Shown: positions 53,330-62,817 of the stretch, one piece after another | Numbering within the stretch: the stretch's first letter is position 1 | Layout: each line of letters opens with the position of its first letter | From: Pyronema omphalodes | Lineage: Eukaryota > Ascomycota > Pezizomycetes > Pezizales > Pyronemataceae | Reading direction: 5' to 3' | Length of the DNA: 64,000 nucleotides | Assembly (NCBI GenBank): GCA_024516155.1 | Contig: JAJJXM010000021.1 | Location: forward strand, 723,143-787,142 | Position numbers and translations under genes: made by a program | Notes under the pieces: generated by a model | What the model saw: only the letters and a program-made list of their open reading frames with translations | What the model was told of the DNA's origin: nothing | Database searches by the model: none

Positions 53330-54124
53330 TTCATATCGTATCTAACCGTAAGGTTATGGCGGCTGCTATCTAATTACTATACATTGCTAACTGTCGAGTG
53401 TTACATCCACAGTTACTGGGAACGCCCCAGAGCGGTCTTCATTTGTCAGGTTGTAGCCCCCCTCTCTGTTTCTCATATTCCATTTCTGTCCTTCTCGTCG
53501 TTCTGTCCGTGAGCCCTGTGCGCTCTGCAGACACCCTTCCCGGTGCCTGGTGTCCTCCACCCTTCCCCGTCTACGTCCCCTGCAGTAATATGTTTTTTTT
53601 TTTTTTTTTTTTTTTTTAGACCCCGGCCTCTTCTTCCCTTGCCATCATCGTCCTCTCCCCTTCTCCCTCTCGCCTTTCCTTCTCTCCTTCCTCTCTCTCT
53701 CCGTTCCTCTGCTTCCTTCCTCCTCCTCTCCTTCCCATTTTCCGTCTCTCTCCAATCCCCTCCTTGTCCCCCGTTCTTCTCAATCCCTCTCCCCTCCCCT
53801 TCTACATCTCCCTACTCCGCTTCATCTGCGTCCTTATTATATTTATTTGTTTATATTTTTTTTTTGTTTTTTTTTTTTTTTAATGTTCTTCGCCTGGGTC
53901 CAGCAATGTTCCCCAGCCTGTCATCGCGATACTTCTATCTGGTCTGTTAGTCACCTCGGGGGTCATACTCAATACCGTGTGTGCCCATTCGGACGTGGCG
54001 ATCTTCTTCGCAGACATCAAGGTGGCCAGTGCGCGGGTTCCATGTTTGGTGTGGAGGATGATTCGGAGGTCGAGTCGCCGGTGTCGTGGGAGCTTCAATG
54101 TTTTGCGTATTGTTATGCGGTGGG
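53301..54124 (-). repeat. Three poly(T) tracts: stacked retroposon tails
   Basis: Poly(T) runs at about 53301-53328, 53591-53617 and 53852-53880 are spaced about 270-290 bp apart. On the minus strand each is a poly(A) tail at the 3' end of an upstream block. The middle block is a pyrimidine-rich stretch (53619-53850). This fits successive 5'-truncated LINE insertions on the minus strand. I do not recognise a coding remnant; the minus frame 53880-54179 ends right at a tail. Confidence 0.5.
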
Positions 54125-55242
54125 TGTAACGGCGAACAAGGGAGAGATAGCTGACGGAGAACCTGAGGGCTCTTCTCAATTATTCACTCTTGAGTTCAAT
54201 GAGGATAACCTTATAATAACTTCAACGTTAGAAACTCATAAGCTGTGTCGAGCATCAACTTAGAGACTTTCTGTGTTTAGAAGTTAAGGAAATAAACAAA
54301 GATTTCAAGGGACAAAGAGATCCAAAGACGGGGACGAGAACGAGGACGTAAACAAAGATTTCGACAAAGTATTTGAATTTGTAAATAAACAAATAACTGT
54401 GTAAGGAGAAAAGAAAAACAAAATAAACAAACAAAGAAACAATCCTCTTATATACAATTTTTCCTCCTTACACGCCGAGCCACTACTTGCTGAATTTTCC
54501 CGAAACATAACTAAGTAAACAACGCGGTCGCGGTTGCGCGTTCTAGACGCGCTAACGCGTTCGTACCAAATTAGCGTGTTTGCGTGCACAGCCTCGTCGC
54601 GCGCTCGTCAGCGTATCTCGCGTGCGCGATAGCGTAACTCGCGTGCGCGGTAGCGTAACCCTAAGCGTAGTCACGCGCGCGCTTCTGTAACCCTAATCGT
54701 GCGCGTGCGTCCGTAACCCTAACCCTAGCTGTGCACGTACTGTCACAAACCTAACCCTAGTTTGTGTGCGTGCGGGTGCAACCCTAACCCTAGTCACGTG
54801 AATCCAGATCAGCTGCGATTGGAAAGATGGTGCAATACTGATAAGGTCACATGACTAGATCTTATCTTATCGATAAGATGATCGTGCCCTAGCCCTAGTC
54901 ACGTGTGCGCACATTAGTAGACCAGTGCGCGTGCATACTGATCTACTATTGATTAGAACACGTGACCGATCTTATCTAATCGGATAAGATGATCGGTAGG
55001 CCGTAGGTATGGAATTTCCGAAAAGGGATCCGAGCTGACCCCTAACCCTGGGGGTAAGTCACGTGACCTTTTGGACAATTTGGGAATTGAGCGTAACCCT
55101 AACCCAGGCGAGTGACGAGTGATGATCGAAGACCGAAGGATAATAGAAATAGATAAACAAACGAGTGCTGAATAATGAAGCGAATGATAATAGGTGAATG
55201 AATGACGAGGAGGGGGAAGGTAATAATTCTCGAGCCGTGACA
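54125..55242 (-). repeat. GyB2 3' LTR (1118 bp)
   Basis: TGTAACGG...CCGTGACA, matching the GyB LTR but with two instead of three 21-bp units (around 54616-54660) and an extra block near 54781-54838. The polypurine complement GGATCCCCCTT follows at 55243. Confidence 0.94.
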
Positions 55243-55281
55243 GGATCCCCCTTCTTGGACTGAGCTCCGGCGAAGTAACTT

Positions 55282-57816
55282 CTAAGATAAGTTAGGGAGG
55301 GGTCCCGGTTTATCGGGGTACTTTTTATGAAAGTCGTCAACGGCTTTACTGTTGGAATGAAGTTCGGCGGGTTCCCAATCGGGCATATCGTATCCACCCC
55401 ATTTAACCATATACTGGAGTTTCTTCCTGTGAATTCGGGAGTCGAGGATAGCTTCGATGAAGTATTTGTCTTCACCGTCGATTTCCACCGGGGGTGGTGG
55501 GTCTGATTGTTGACCGGGGTAGGGGTCATTCGCAGCGGGTTCCAATAGGGAAACATGTTGAACGTTGTGGCATTTCATCGTCGGGGGTAGTTCTAATCGG
55601 TAGGCATAGGGGGATACTTTGGCGATAATCTTGAGGGGTCCGTAACGTTTGTTGTCTAATTTCCGGGAGGGTCGACGGGTTTTCCAATTGCGGGCATTCA
55701 TCCATACCAGATCTCCGGGCTGATAATTCGGTGACGGGAGTCGATGTTTATCGGCATTCTCTTGATAACGTAGATTAGCTCTATTGATTTCAGCTCGTAG
55801 ATGGTTATGGATTTCGGCGAGGGTTTTCGAAGTTGTGAGGGCCCGTCGATCGTTTACATCGTTCGTAGCTGCTGGGAGTAAATCGAATTGGCATCGGGGG
55901 TCGAATCCTTTATTAGCAAAGAACGGGGAAGTTCCCGTTGTCTCGGATGCTTGGTTATTCGCAGCGAATTCTGCTAATGGTAACCAGTCAGCCCAATCGT
56001 CTTGAAGATAGTTGACGTGGGCTCGGAGGTATTGTTCCATGATAGCGTTCATTCGTTCTGTTTGACCGTCCGTTTGTGGATGGAATGCCGTAGATAATCG
56101 AGGCTCGATTCCCAAACGTCGACAGACATTCTTCCAAAACAAAGCAGCGTATTGGGGTCCTCGATCAGAGATAATGGTAAGGGGGAGTCCATGCAATCGA
56201 AAGATGTGGGTAATAAACAAAGACGATAATTCCTTTGCGTCGATATCCGTTCCACAGGCAATCAGATGTCGTTCTTTGGTTAATCTGTCCACAACTACCC
56301 AAATTGCATCACACCCATTGGACCATGGTAATCCTGTTACGGAGTCCATTGATATGTCCTGCCAGGGTCTTTCTGGGATAGGTAGTGGGCGTAGGATACC
56401 AAACGGGGCGTGTCTGGTAGGTTTCGAACGTTGACAGGTATGACAATTTCGAATATATCTTTCCACGTCTGTCCTCATCTGGGGCCACGTATAGGTTCTT
56501 GACAGGTATTCTGATGTTTTAGATCTACCTGGGTGTCCAGCCGTAGGAGAGTCGTGGTGTTGTTGCATTAGATGTAATCGTAGAGGTTCGTAATTCGGGA
56601 CCCATAAACATCCCCGGTACAGTAAACGGTTATTGTTTACTGTACATTCAGCTCATGTAATGTCTTTACAATAACGAGTGTTATTGTTTAGCATTTCAAT
56701 AACCTTAGTAGGGAATGGGTCTTTCTCGTAGGCTTCCGTGGAGAGCTGGGATAAGGTGGGGTTTGTTTGTTGTGGGTCCGGTATTACAGTTTCTTGCGAA
56801 TTCGTTATTGTTTGTTGATTACTGGGGGTAACAGCCGCAACGTGAAGGATATTCTCTGGCTTAATGATCGTTGTATGGTTCTCTAGGGAGCGTGCATCCC
56901 CCTCTTTACGCAGATCTCCGGATCGACGAGTCAGTGCGTCTGGTTTACCGCCTGCGGTACCGGGGCGGTAAACAATCTTAAAATTAAACAGAGACAAGAA
57001 CTGGGACCAACGGGCTTGACGGCGGTTCAAGAGCTTTGTCGAAGTAAAATATTCCAGATTCTCATGATCTGACAGTACTCGAATGGGGTTAATAACAGAT
57101 TGTAATTCGGGACGCCATTCTTCGAAAGCCCGGACGATAGCCATGAGTTCTTTATCGTATATCTCATAATTACATTCGGCGGGGGAATGTTTCTTTGAGA
57201 AGTAAGCAATAGGATGTAAGATTCCTTCGTCATCATATTGAGCAAGTACTCCGGCAGAGACATAATCGGAAGCATCGGTTTCGACAATAACATCCCGGTC
57301 TGGGTCGAAACGAGCCAGAACGGGGGCGGATGTAAATGTCGATTTCAATTCCTCAAAGGCCTGTTGCTGGGGTTCCGACCAGACGAAAGGAACCCCTTTT
57401 CGTGTGAGTAACGTGAGAGGTTGGAGTATTTTTGAATAGTTCTTAACGAAATGTCGATAGAAATTTGCAAAACCCAAAAACGCTCTAACATCTTTGAGGT
57501 TCCGGGGAGATTCCCAATCTCGAACTGCAGTAATCTTCTCAGGGTCCATCTTTATTCCTTTTGTACTAATGATGAGTCCTAAGTACTTTACTTCCTTCTG
57601 ATGGAACTCGCATTTCTCTGGTTTGAGATGTAATCCTGCTTTTTCGAATGCTTCGAGGATCAACTTAACATGTTGTTTATGTTCTTCGAGATTATCCGAA
57701 TAGATCAGGGTGTCATCCAAATAGGCAGTACAGAATCGATCAAGGTACGGTGCCAATACGTCGTTAATGAAATTCTGAAACGTTGCAGGGGCATTGGTAA
57801 GCCCAAAGGGCATAAC
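55282..57816 (-). pseudogene. GyB2 pol, C-terminal part: RT end, RNase H, integrase, chromodomain
   Basis: Pieces 56653-57813 and 55282-56568 are in one frame, separated by a TGA at 56653-56655 where GyB has a Leu codon (CKDITLAECTV). The first piece has [16 protein letters not shown] and RNase H; the second has the integrase zinc region end (CHTCQ), the catalytic core and a chromodomain (VKWGGYDMPDWEP). It is cut at 57816 by the GyF LTR. Confidence 0.93.
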
Positions 57817-58340
57817 TGTCAGGGAACTAGGAACGGACGTTCAAAGAACAGACTGAACACTACCGGCAAGGGGGACTAGGCGGGTTCCAGGACGGGGAAC
57901 GGAAAGACAAGGACCGAAGTGCTCGTCAGACGGACGGCACACGAAACAGGAACAGGGACAAGGACAAGAATGACGTGGGACTGGAAGGAGAAGTCTTTAT
58001 TAAGGACAAGGGAAAGACACAAGACGTTCGATGGAGAACTCGACAACGGGGAGGCAAGCCTCCTTATGTACAAAGGGGCGGCCAGCACTCTTGCTGGGCC
58101 GTCATCCAACATCGCTACATGAAAGCTTCCGTTCTCCATTAATTCACCTGCGACGCCACAGCTCTCCAGCTCATGGTACGTCATCCATCATCAATCAGTC
58201 TATCAACCACAACGGCACGGCACACACAACAACACAACGACAACACAACACGGCAAGACAACGGCACGATGTCGACAACAACAACGACAACATAATGATG
58301 ACGCAACAACACAACGGCTCGTCAGCCGTGTGCCGTGACA
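57817..58340 (-). repeat. GyF 3' LTR (524 bp)
   Basis: TGTCAGGG...CCGTGACA; reverse complement of the GyG 5' LTR, with CAA-rich microsatellite sequence in the middle. GTACCCCCCC at 58341-58350 is the complement of the polypurine tract. Confidence 0.95.
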
Positions 58341-58351
58341 GTACCCCCCCG

Positions 58352-61300
58352 TTAGGCTCGAGTTCCTACGAGAGGAGAAGGTTTGTCTGGGTATAACTGA
58401 TGGAATTTTTCAGCGGCCTCAGTTTCGGATAGGTTTGTTTCCGGTTCCCAGGTTGGAGAGTCATGGCCGGTCCACTTGACGAGGTACTGCAGGTTTCCTC
58501 TTGACCAACGGCTATCCAGAATTTCATCCACGAACCATTCTTCTTCGCCGTCTACTACTACCGGTAGGGGCGGTGGGATAATCTGGCCAGGGAGGGGGTC
58601 CGAAGGGGCTGGGTTTAGTAGGGACACGGGGAAGGTCCTATGATGTTTCATTGTTTCCGGTATATCCAACTCATAGGCGTGGGATCCAATGGGCCGTATC
58701 ACGGTGCAGGGGCCTAGGTGTTTGTTTTCTAGTTTCTTTGAGGGGCGGCGGGTTCTGAGGTTGCGGGCGTCCAGCCATACCAGGTCTCCTGGTTTGAAGA
58801 CCGGCGCGGGGAGTCGGGAATTGTCGGCGGCTTCTATGTGGCGGGCTTGGGCATATCTCATTTCAGAACGTAAGACGTCATGGATGTGCGACATCCTTTC
58901 CGCTACCTCGTTCGCTTTCACTTCTTCAGGATTGTCTGTCCTGATTTCCAATTCGAAGGAGCATTTGGGGTGTCGGCCGTATATAGCGTAGAACGGAGAC
59001 AGCGACGTTGTATCCGATACTTGGTTATTTGCAGCAAATTCTGCCAGTGGTAAAAATTTCTTCCAATCGTCTTGTAAATAACAGACGTACGCACGGAGAT
59101 ATTGCTCCGTAACCGCGTTGATTCTTTCTGTTTGGCCATCGGTTTGGGGGTGGAAGGCCGTGCTCGTTGCAATTTCGATACCCATGCAATTTGCCAGGTG
59201 TTTCCAGAAGTGGGCCACAAATTGCGGACCGCGGTCGGACACTACTGTGTCTGGCAGGCCGTGTAGTTTGAATACGTTTTCCAGGAAGAGTTGCGCGAAG
59301 CCTTCTGCGTCTATCGTGGAGTGACAGGGCACTAAGTGCCGCTGTTTCGTGAGTCGGCAAACGATCGCACATATTGCGTCGAAGCCTTCTGATGTCGGTA
59401 GTCCAGTAACAAAGTCCACAGATATATTCTGCCACGGGTGGTGCGGGACCGGTAGGGGTTTCAAGGTTCCATAGGGTGCGTGGCGGGTAGCTTTTGTTCT
59501 TTTAACAGCTTGCTGGTTCGCCAGTATGCGTTCGTCTCCCTCTTCCGGGACGTCGGCGGCTCGTCTTGTCAGGGCGTCCGGTTTTCCTCCCAACGTTCCC
59601 GGTCGATAGGTGATCACAAAGTTGAACCGAGACAGGAACTCGGACCAGCGTGCTTGTCGTCTGTTCAGCAGCTTTGTCGTCATAAAGTATTCGAGATTCT
59701 TGTGGTCTGTCAATACTTTTATCGGGAAGGCGGAGCCCTCCAAGTGGGGACGCCATTCCTCGAAACAACGAACTATTGCCAGTAGTTCTTTGTCATAGAT
59801 CTCATAGTTGCATTCTGCCGGGGAATGCTTTTCAGAGTAAAACGCGACGGGGTGTAACACGTTATCGTCGTCGTATTGTGATAAAACTCCAGCAGACACA
59901 TAGTCAGATGCGTCTGTTTCTACTACAATCAGTTTCTCGTAGTCGAAGTGCTTGAGAATCGGTGCTGATGTAAATGCGTCCTTCAGTCGGTCGAAGGCGC
60001 TTTGCTGATCTTTACCCCAGGTAAAGGGGATTGCTTTACCATCTTTCTTTTTGGTCAGAGACGTCAGAGGGGAGACCACTTTTGAGTAGTCTTTGATAAA
60101 TCTTCGGTAGAAATTCGCGAAACCCAGGAACTCTTGGACCTGTTTCAAATTGGTTGGTTCCTTCCAATCTCTCACTGTGGCTACTTTGGAATCCATCATG
60201 CGCGCGCCGTCGCGGCCGATGTTGTAGCCCAGGTACTGTACTTCTGCCTTAGCAAACTTACACTTCTCTGGCTTCAAGTGCAGTTTTTCTTGTTTGAGTC
60301 GTTCCAAGATCTTTCGGACGTGTGCGGTGTGATCGGGCTTTGTTTCAGAGAATACGAGAATATCATCCAAGTATGCCGTACAAAACTGGTCCAGGTATGG
60401 TCTCAGGACATCATTTATAAATGCCTGGAAATCGGCAGGCGCGTTGGTGAGCCCAGAGGGCATCACTTTCGACTCGAAAAGGCCGTACCTTGTGCGGAAG
60501 GCCGTCTTCCATTCTTCGCCTTCTGCCATTCTGATAAGGTTATAAGCGCTGCGGACGTCTAGGGTCGTAAAGTATTGAGCTTTGGAAAGATTCATCATCG
60601 TTTCCTGTATCAATGGCAGCGGGTACCGGTTCTTCTCGGTACCTTCATTCAGTCTTCGGTAATCGACGCATAGGCGTAGGGATCCGTCTGATTTTTTCAC
60701 GAATAATATCGGCGAGGCGGCTGATGATTGGGAGCGTTGTATAAATCCTTTCTCCAAATTCTCATCGAGCCACGCTTTCAGCGTCTGCAACTCGTTGCGT
60801 GACAGCGAGTATAACGGACCAAAGGGGGGGACGAATCCCTCTTTCAGTGGGATCTTGTGGTCGTAGGGTCGGTGCGGGGGGAGTTCCTTCGCGTTGACCT
60901 CCTTGAATAAATCGAGGTAGTCATGATACTCTTCCGGGATCATGTCTTTCAGTTCATCATCCGTGAGGGGGGGCTTGTCTTGTAGGGCGATGGTGATTTC
61001 GTCCAACGATAGCGAGAACACTGTCAGGCTTTCGTCTTCTACCATTTCTTTGAAGTCGGAGATGGTTAGACTTGAGATCGCTATTGGGGGTTCGTCCGGG
61101 GGGTCGGGGACCGAGTCTTCCAACTCCGGCATGGCGTTTGTGTCGGGCTCGTGGACAGCGGGAGGGGGCCTCGAGTCCAGGACCTCGACACCGGTTGTGC
61201 TTACAGGCAACGGGGTGCAGTTCCTCAGGCAGTATTGGGAGTCGAAGCTTACAGTGTTGGAACTGAAGCTTATTGTTACGTCGTGTTTCTTCAACCAGGG

Positions 61301-61639
61301 GATGCCCAACACCACCGGGTAGTGACCCAACTTGGTGACGAACATGGGAAGGGTTTCCGAGTGACCATTGATGGTACACTCTACTTGGGCGAGGTGTGTG
61401 ATTTTTCCTGAGGATATGGGGCGGCCGTCGATAACTTCGACCGTTCGGGCGGTGGATAGGGGGGTTAGGGGGAGTTTGTGATGGCGGGCGAAATTGCGGT
61501 CAACAAAGGCGATACCAGTGGCGCCGCAGTCAACGAGCGCTACTTTTTTCACGGAGCGGTTATTGGAAAACAAGGAGCAAGAGAGAACAAGGTGTTTGCA
61601 TTCTAACTTTCCAGTAAAACTTGCGCCCGATAATAGCAA
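58352..61639 (-). CDS. GyF pol (1095 aa in frame), lacking the integrase zinc domain
   Basis: Open throughout: protease VDCGATG, RT (YPLPLIQ, MPSGLTNAPADFQ, AYLDDILVF near residue 421), RNase H ([29 protein letters not shown]), integrase core (DFVTGLP, VSDRGPQF, QTDGQTERI), GPY-like module and chromodomain (VKWTGHDSPTWEP). Between the RNase H end (LTRRAADVPEEGDER) and TRHAPYG only about 15 residues remain, where GyB has about 150 including the HHCC zinc domain, so an in-frame deletion near 59500 is likely. Pol connects to gag by -1 shifting at 61654-61660. Confidence 0.93.
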   Translation of the reverse strand: MLLSGASFTGKLECKHLVLSCSLFSNNRSVKKVALVDCGATGIAFVDRNFARHHKLPLTPLSTARTVEVIDGRPISSGKITHLAQVECTINGHSETLPMFVTKLGHYPVVLGIPWLKKHDVTISFSSNTVSFDSQYCLRNCTPLPVSTTGVEVLDSRPPPAVHEPDTNAMPELEDSVPDPPDEPPIAISSLTISDFKEMVEDESLTVFSLSLDEITIALQDKPPLTDDELKDMIPEEYHDYLDLFKEVNAKELPPHRPYDHKIPLKEGFVPPFGPLYSLSRNELQTLKAWLDENLEKGFIQRSQSSAASPILFVKKSDGSLRLCVDYRRLNEGTEKNRYPLPLIQETMMNLSKAQYFTTLDVRSAYNLIRMAEGEEWKTAFRTRYGLFESKVMPSGLTNAPADFQAFINDVLRPYLDQFCTAYLDDILVFSETKPDHTAHVRKILERLKQEKLHLKPEKCKFAKAEVQYLGYNIGRDGARMMDSKVATVRDWKEPTNLKQVQEFLGFANFYRRFIKDYSKVVSPLTSLTKKKDGKAIPFTWGKDQQSAFDRLKDAFTSAPILKHFDYEKLIVVETDASDYVSAGVLSQYDDDNVLHPVAFYSEKHSPAECNYEIYDKELLAIVRCFEEWRPHLEGSAFPIKVLTDHKNLEYFMTTKLLNRRQARWSEFLSRFNFVITYRPGTLGGKPDALTRRAADVPEEGDERILANQQAVKRTKATRHAPYGTLKPLPVPHHPWQNISVDFVTGLPTSEGFDAICAIVCRLTKQRHLVPCHSTIDAEGFAQLFLENVFKLHGLPDTVVSDRGPQFVAHFWKHLANCMGIEIATSTAFHPQTDGQTERINAVTEQYLRAYVCYLQDDWKKFLPLAEFAANNQVSDTTSLSPFYAIYGRHPKCSFELEIRTDNPEEVKANEVAERMSHIHDVLRSEMRYAQARHIEAADNSRLPAPVFKPGDLVWLDARNLRTRRPSKKLENKHLGPCTVIRPIGSHAYELDIPETMKHHRTFPVSLLNPAPSDPLPGQIIPPPLPVVVDGEEEWFVDEILDSRWSRGNLQYLVKWTGHDSPTWEPETNLSETEAAEKFHQLYPDKPSPLVGTRA

Positions 61640-62249
61640 TGTATCAGCAATAATTTTCCCACCAGCGGCAGAGCCATCATCTTGCAGCTGGTTTTTTCTT
61701 TTCCCGACACCTCTTCTTCATTATCCAATAATTCCACGCTCGCCACTTTAACATTCGTCTTGGCGGGGCACGACGCAGCCATGTGGCCGAGGCCACCGCA
61801 GTAGAGGCAACGTCCTTCTGACAGGCGGGTCGCGCGTTCCTGTGCCGACAGTTTCTGACGGGGTCCCTGGGCAGGGGTTTGCTTGCTGGAGGAGGCGGTG
61901 GTGGCTTGGGTAGCAGGGGTGGGGCGGCTGGTGGCGGGGGTGGCGGCGGTAGTGGGTTTAACTTGGCCGCGGTTGGTACGCAGCTTGCGGAGGTTCTCAA
62001 GTGCTCTCAATTGGGAGTCCAATTTTTGGCACTGGTCAACAAATTCGTGCATCGTAGTGGTGGGAGGGGCGCCAACCAACTTTTCGTGCAACTCGAGGGA
62101 CAGGCCGTTATGCAGAGCATCCATGGTGGCGGCTTCATCCCAGCCTAATTCTGCGACCAGGCGGGAGAACTCCGCATAATAGTCCGAAAATTCGCGGTTG
62201 TTTTGTCAGAGATTTTGTAGTTTGAAACGAGCCGTTGCGCGCTCGTCCG
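61603..62249 (-). pseudogene. GyF gag C-terminal part, broken
   Basis: The frame 61603-62124 and its upstream continuation to 62249 encode the end of the gag domain (FSDYYAEFSRLVAELGWDEAATMDAL), a Pro/Thr/Ala-rich linker and a CX2CX4HX4C knuckle (CLYCGGLGHMAASC). A TGA at 62206-62208 stands where GyG has CGA, a CpG-type transition. The 5' part is separated by GyG. The frame ends TAG at 61603-61605 and overlaps pol. Confidence 0.9.
61654..61660 (-). promoter_or_regulatory. Slippery heptamer GGGAAAA (GyF gag-pol)
   Basis: The gag frame reads GTG GGA AAA TTA on the minus strand, about 50 nt before the gag stop. A -1 slip there enters the pol frame with no stop before the protease. Confidence 0.75.
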
Positions 62250-62781
62250 TGTCACGGCACACGGCTGACGAGCCGTTGTGTTGCGTCATCATTATGTTGT
62301 CGTGATTGTTGATTGACATCGTGCCGTTGTCTTGCCGTGTTGTGTTGCTGTTGTGTTGTTGTGTTGTTGTGTGTGCCGTGCCATTGTGACTGAGAGACTG
62401 ATTGATGATGGATGACGTACCACGAGCTGGAGAGCTGTGGCGTCGCAGGTGAATTGATGGAGAACGGAAGCTCATGTAGCGATGATTGTATGACGGCCCA
62501 ACAAGAGTGCTGGCCGCCCCTTTGTACATAAGGAGGCTTGCCTCACCGTTGTCGAGATTCTCCATCGAACGTCTTGTGTCTTCTCCTTGCTCCTAATATA
62601 AGACTTCTTCTCCCACGTCCTACGTCACTCTTGTCCTTGTCCCTGTTCCTGTTTTGTGTGCCGTCCGTCTGACGAGCACTTCGGTCCTTGTCCTGCCGTT
62701 CCCCGTTCCGGAACCCGCCTAGTCCCTCTTGCCGGTAGTGTTCAGTGTGTTCTTTGAACGTCCGTTCCTAGTTCCCTGACA
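62250..62781 (+). repeat. GyG 5' LTR (532 bp)
   Basis: TGTCACGG...CCCTGACA. TATA-like TACATAAG is at 62525-62532. ATCGAACGT (62564-62572), 39 bases after its start, is the candidate transcript start that pairs with the primer-binding region at 62784-62792 (9 nt, 2-nt spacer). Confidence 0.93.
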
Positions 62782-62783
62782 TT

Positions 62784-62792
62784 ACGTTCGAT
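62784..62792 (+). other. GyG candidate self-priming site
   Basis: ACGTTCGAT, two bases after the LTR, is complementary to 62564-62572 in the LTR. The match is only 9 nt, but spacer and position agree with the longer matches in GyB and GyE. Confidence 0.5.
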
Positions 62793-62817
62793 CGATTAAT
62801 TATTCAACCGACACGCA

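Larger units (their letters stand above)
54125..57816 (-). mobile_element. GyB2: second family II element, interrupted by GyF
   Basis: 3' LTR 54125-55242 and pol to 57816, where GyF is inserted in the RT gene immediately upstream (in sense) of the MPFGL motif. The remaining RT, protease, gag and 5' LTR would lie beyond the window. It is very close to GyB in sequence and lacks GyB's stop codon at 5632. Confidence 0.95.
57817..62249 (-). mobile_element. GyF: family IV chromovirus, interrupted by GyG
   Basis: Minus-strand element with 3' LTR 57817-58340, pol 58352-61639 and gag up to 62249, where GyG begins. Its 5' gag and 5' LTR would lie beyond GyG, outside the window. The likely target duplication within GyB2 is ATAAC (57812-57816), not testable here. 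Confidence 0.94.

Noticed and set aside
53398..53950. Frames 53398-53619 and 53543-53950 as genes
   Set aside because: They run through poly(T) and pyrimidine-rich sequence and yield Phe, Ser and Pro runs.
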